Assembly (NCBI GenBank): GCA_026706505.1
Contig: JAPOYQ010000357.1
Location: forward strand, 1-16,323
Direction: 5' to 3'
DNA from: Gemmatimonadota bacterium
Lineage (GTDB): Bacteria > Latescibacterota > UBA2968 > UBA8231
DNA length: 16,323 bases
Numbering within the stretch: the stretch's first letter is position 1; every line of letters starts with the position of its first letter. Shown here piece by piece: positions 14,874-16,323 of the stretch. A model generated the notes under the pieces. That model saw nothing but the letters and a program-made list of their open reading frames with translations. It did not search any database and was not told the origin of the DNA. The position numbers and the translations under genes are program-made.

Positions 14874-15761
14874 TTGTTTGGATTTGGCAGAACAAAAGCC
14901 ACTGGGATCCACATCAGTGGTCAAACCGTGCGCGTCGCCGCCCTAGACGCTGGACGCACTGACGTCCGGCCCCTGGTTTTGGCGACCGACGAGCTGGAAC
15001 GGCCCTTCGACCCAGCAGCCCTGAACGACAAGCAGCAGCGGCAAGGGCTAGCCGCCCAACTAGCCACGCTCGCGAAGGCTTACGATTTTGACTACAGCAA
15101 CACCTGTTTCTCGTTGGACCGGCGCTTGGGCCTCGTTCAACGCCGGCCCCTCGTGGCGGGGACTGTGCAGGAAAACCGCGAACAGCTCCTGTGGGAGTCC
15201 GAGCAAATTTTGGCCGGAGAGGCGAAGGCGTTTCGCTGCGATTTTGTGCTGACATCGCAGTGGGGTTTTGTGGTCGCGGCTCGCCGCCGCGCCCTTGACT
15301 GTTACCGCACCCTAGGCAAGGAGACAGCGGTCGATCGGCTCGACGTGGATCTAGCGCCGTTTGCCCTGTACAACGCCAGCGAATGCGCCAACCTGCTCGC
15401 CAAAGATAAGTTCTCGCTCCTGCTTTATGCGGATATGGGCGAGGCTTGGCTCCTGCTGACAGAGGAAGGCGAACTGGCCGCGCTAACCAGTTGCGTCTGG
15501 GAGGAAGAGGACGATGCGGCCGCAGCCTTAGAAGGCGCAGCACGCAAGCTGCTGAGCGAGGGCGGCAACAGCCTCCAACGCCTGTGGGGCGCCGGCGTCG
15601 TGTATTGGAGCGAGGGCTTGGCCACGCATTTGAAGGTGCCGCATTCAGTCCTCGATCCACTCGCCGCAGTCAATCCCAGGCTGCTCGGCAGCGCCACGCC
15701 CGCGCAGCGGTCCGCGTATGCCATTGCCGTCGGGCTGGCTCAGCGGGGGTTAGTGCGATGA
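14874..15761 (+). CDS. pilM: PilM-like type IV pilus assembly protein (actin-fold), degenerate
   Basis: PilM is the cytoplasmic actin-fold protein of the type IV pilus (or type II secretion) alignment complex and binds the N-terminus of PilN. The 295-residue product (family about 350) shows the PilM layout: opening GIHISGQTVRVAAL (11-24), LLWESEQILAGEAKAFRCDF (105-124), a VAARRRALDCYRTLG segment (134-148), VDLAPFALYNA (158-168), YADMGEAWLLL (185-195), and a C-terminal YWSEGLATHLKV...LDPLAAVN with the typical ending AIAVGLAQRGL. The nucleotide-site motifs look degraded: the Asp of the usual GIDIG is His13, and DIGxxxT reads DMGEAWL. The TTG at 14874 is supported by AGGAGAGGGGG (14858-14868). 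Its TGA overlaps the ATG of the next gene by four bases. It could be a general SHS2-fold relative, but the PilN-like neighbour argues for PilM. Confidence 0.78.
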   Translation: MFGFGRTKATGIHISGQTVRVAALDAGRTDVRPLVLATDELERPFDPAALNDKQQRQGLAAQLATLAKAYDFDYSNTCFSLDRRLGLVQRRPLVAGTVQENREQLLWESEQILAGEAKAFRCDFVLTSQWGFVVAARRRALDCYRTLGKETAVDRLDVDLAPFALYNASECANLLAKDKFSLLLYADMGEAWLLLTEEGELAALTSCVWEEEDDAAAALEGAARKLLSEGGNSLQRLWGAGVVYWSEGLATHLKVPHSVLDPLAAVNPRLLGSATPAQRSAYAIAVGLAQRGLVR

Positions 15762-16323
15762 TCCGCGTCGATCTTCTCGACCGCCAGCGGCGGTGGCCTT
15801 GGTCAAAAGCCTTGCTTTCGATCTTGTTCGTCTGTGGAGGACTATACGGAATCCACCAGTTCTCCCCCGCGCTAGTGAGGCCGCTTTTCAACGCGGGTTC
15901 TGACCTCATTTCCAAGGCGAAGCAAGAACTCGCACCCAAGACCACGCCGAGTCTAGCAGTCCAGCAAGAAACCACGCCTGAACCCACGACACAGCAAGAA
16001 ACCACACCAAGCCCAGGGCAAGAAACCACGCCTAAGCCCACGGCACAGCAAGAAAAACCCACGCCGAGTCTAGCAGTCCAGCAAGAAACCACACCTGAAC
16101 CCACGGCACAGCAAGAAACCACACCAAGCCCAGGGCAAGAAACCACGCCTAAGCCCACGACACAGCAAGAAAAGACCACGCCGAGTCCAGCAGTCCAGCA
16201 AGAAACCACACCTGAACCCCAAGAAACCACGCCAAGCCCGGGGCAAGAAACCACGCCTAAGCCCACGGCACAGCAAGAAAAGACCACGCCGAGTCCAGCA
16301 GTCCAGCAAGAAACCACACCTGA
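15758..16323 (+). CDS. PilN-like single-pass membrane protein with Pro/Thr/Gln repeat region, 3'-truncated by window edge
   Basis: The frame is open from the ATG at 15758 to the window end (188 full codons). It begins MIRVDLLDRQRR, resembling the MI.INLLP peptide of PilN that docks into PilM, followed by one membrane segment (about 17-34). After a short segment (35-61) that would lie outside the cytoplasm comes an array of repeats of the pattern TTPxPxxQQE from residue 62 to the edge. A typical PilN has a coiled-coil and a ferredoxin-like domain after the membrane helix; here they are either absent or lie beyond the repeats. The ATGA overlap with pilM implies coupled translation. The repeats resemble extended periplasmic spacers such as those of TonB (inference). 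The assignment rests on position and N-terminus, so other single-pass anchors remain possible. Confidence 0.6.
   Translation, partial: MIRVDLLDRQRRWPWSKALLSILFVCGGLYGIHQFSPALVRPLFNAGSDLISKAKQELAPKTTPSLAVQQETTPEPTTQQETTPSPGQETTPKPTAQQEKPTPSLAVQQETTPEPTAQQETTPSPGQETTPKPTTQQEKTTPSPAVQQETTPEPQETTPSPGQETTPKPTAQQEKTTPSPAVQQETTP
15941..16323 (+). repeat. Higher-order tandem repeat array (117-bp units) in the PilN-like gene
   Basis: Unit 1 is 15941-16057 and unit 2 is 16058-16174 (each 117 bp, 39 codons). Unit 3 is 16175-16282 (108 bp, a 9-base in-frame deletion), and a partial unit 4 runs from 16283 to the window edge. Each unit consists of four related 8-10-residue modules: TTPSLAVQQE or TTPSPAVQQE, TTPEPTTQQE, TTPSPGQE and TTPKPTAQQE, plus a closing Lys. 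Nucleotide identity between units is very high, pointing to recent expansion. Confidence 0.95.

Noticed and set aside
15670..16317. A 215-codon minus-strand frame rich in Gly, Val and Cys
   Set aside because: It is the reverse reading of the repeat array and the pilM end; a stop-free repeat gives long open frames on both strands. The plus frame has the start, overlap and membrane segment of a real gene.
15941..16323. Repeat array considered as a CRISPR or mobile element
   Set aside because: Units are contiguous, in frame and coding, with no unique spacers, no inverted ends and no transposase nearby.

Overview
This is a GC-rich window from a Gram-negative (diderm) bacterium. The key marker is a 2132-residue SprA homologue, the outer-membrane translocon of the type IX secretion system, which points to the FCB superphylum. 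The high GC content, the ordinary TTG-17-TATACT promoters and the Shine-Dalgarno-like sites suggest a lineage outside classical Bacteroidota (for example Latescibacterota, Gemmatimonadota or a related candidate phylum). The exact phylum is inference. LptF/LptG confirm a lipopolysaccharide-type outer membrane, and SelA implies that the organism makes selenoproteins.

Layout. Positions 1-1941 (minus) hold a secreted N-acetylmuramoyl-L-alanine amidase with six LysM repeats; its C-terminus is cut by the window edge. It diverges across a compact 117-bp promoter region from selA (2059-3441), which overlaps a small lipoprotein gene (3402-3857). A 177-bp gap containing a hairpin leads to a gene for a 331-residue helical protein of unknown function (4035-5030), which ends at a strong intrinsic terminator. 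On the minus strand, lptF and lptG (7558 down to 5089) form a two-gene unit separated by one base. LptF carries an extra charged coiled segment built from a recent tandem duplication.

A 488-bp divergent intergenic region (7559-8046) follows. It holds candidate promoters for both directions and a long imperfect hairpin just before the GTG start of sprA. The rest of the window is a plus-strand gene run: sprA (8047-14445), a membrane-anchored ComEA-like helix-hairpin-helix protein (start near 14479), a PilM-like actin-fold protein (14874-15761), and a PilN-like membrane protein overlapping pilM by four bases (15758 onward). The PilN-like gene runs off the window inside a Pro/Thr/Gln-rich array of 117-bp repeats.

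Nearly every gene is an envelope gene: wall hydrolysis, LPS export, protein secretion, pilus alignment. The most unusual points are the linkage of the SprA translocon to PilM/PilN-type pilus parts and a ComEA-like protein, the higher-order repeat array directly after the PilN-like membrane anchor, the 36-residue duplication in LptF, the structured leader of sprA, and an apparently leaderless selA. I found no CRISPR array, transposon, rRNA or tRNA.
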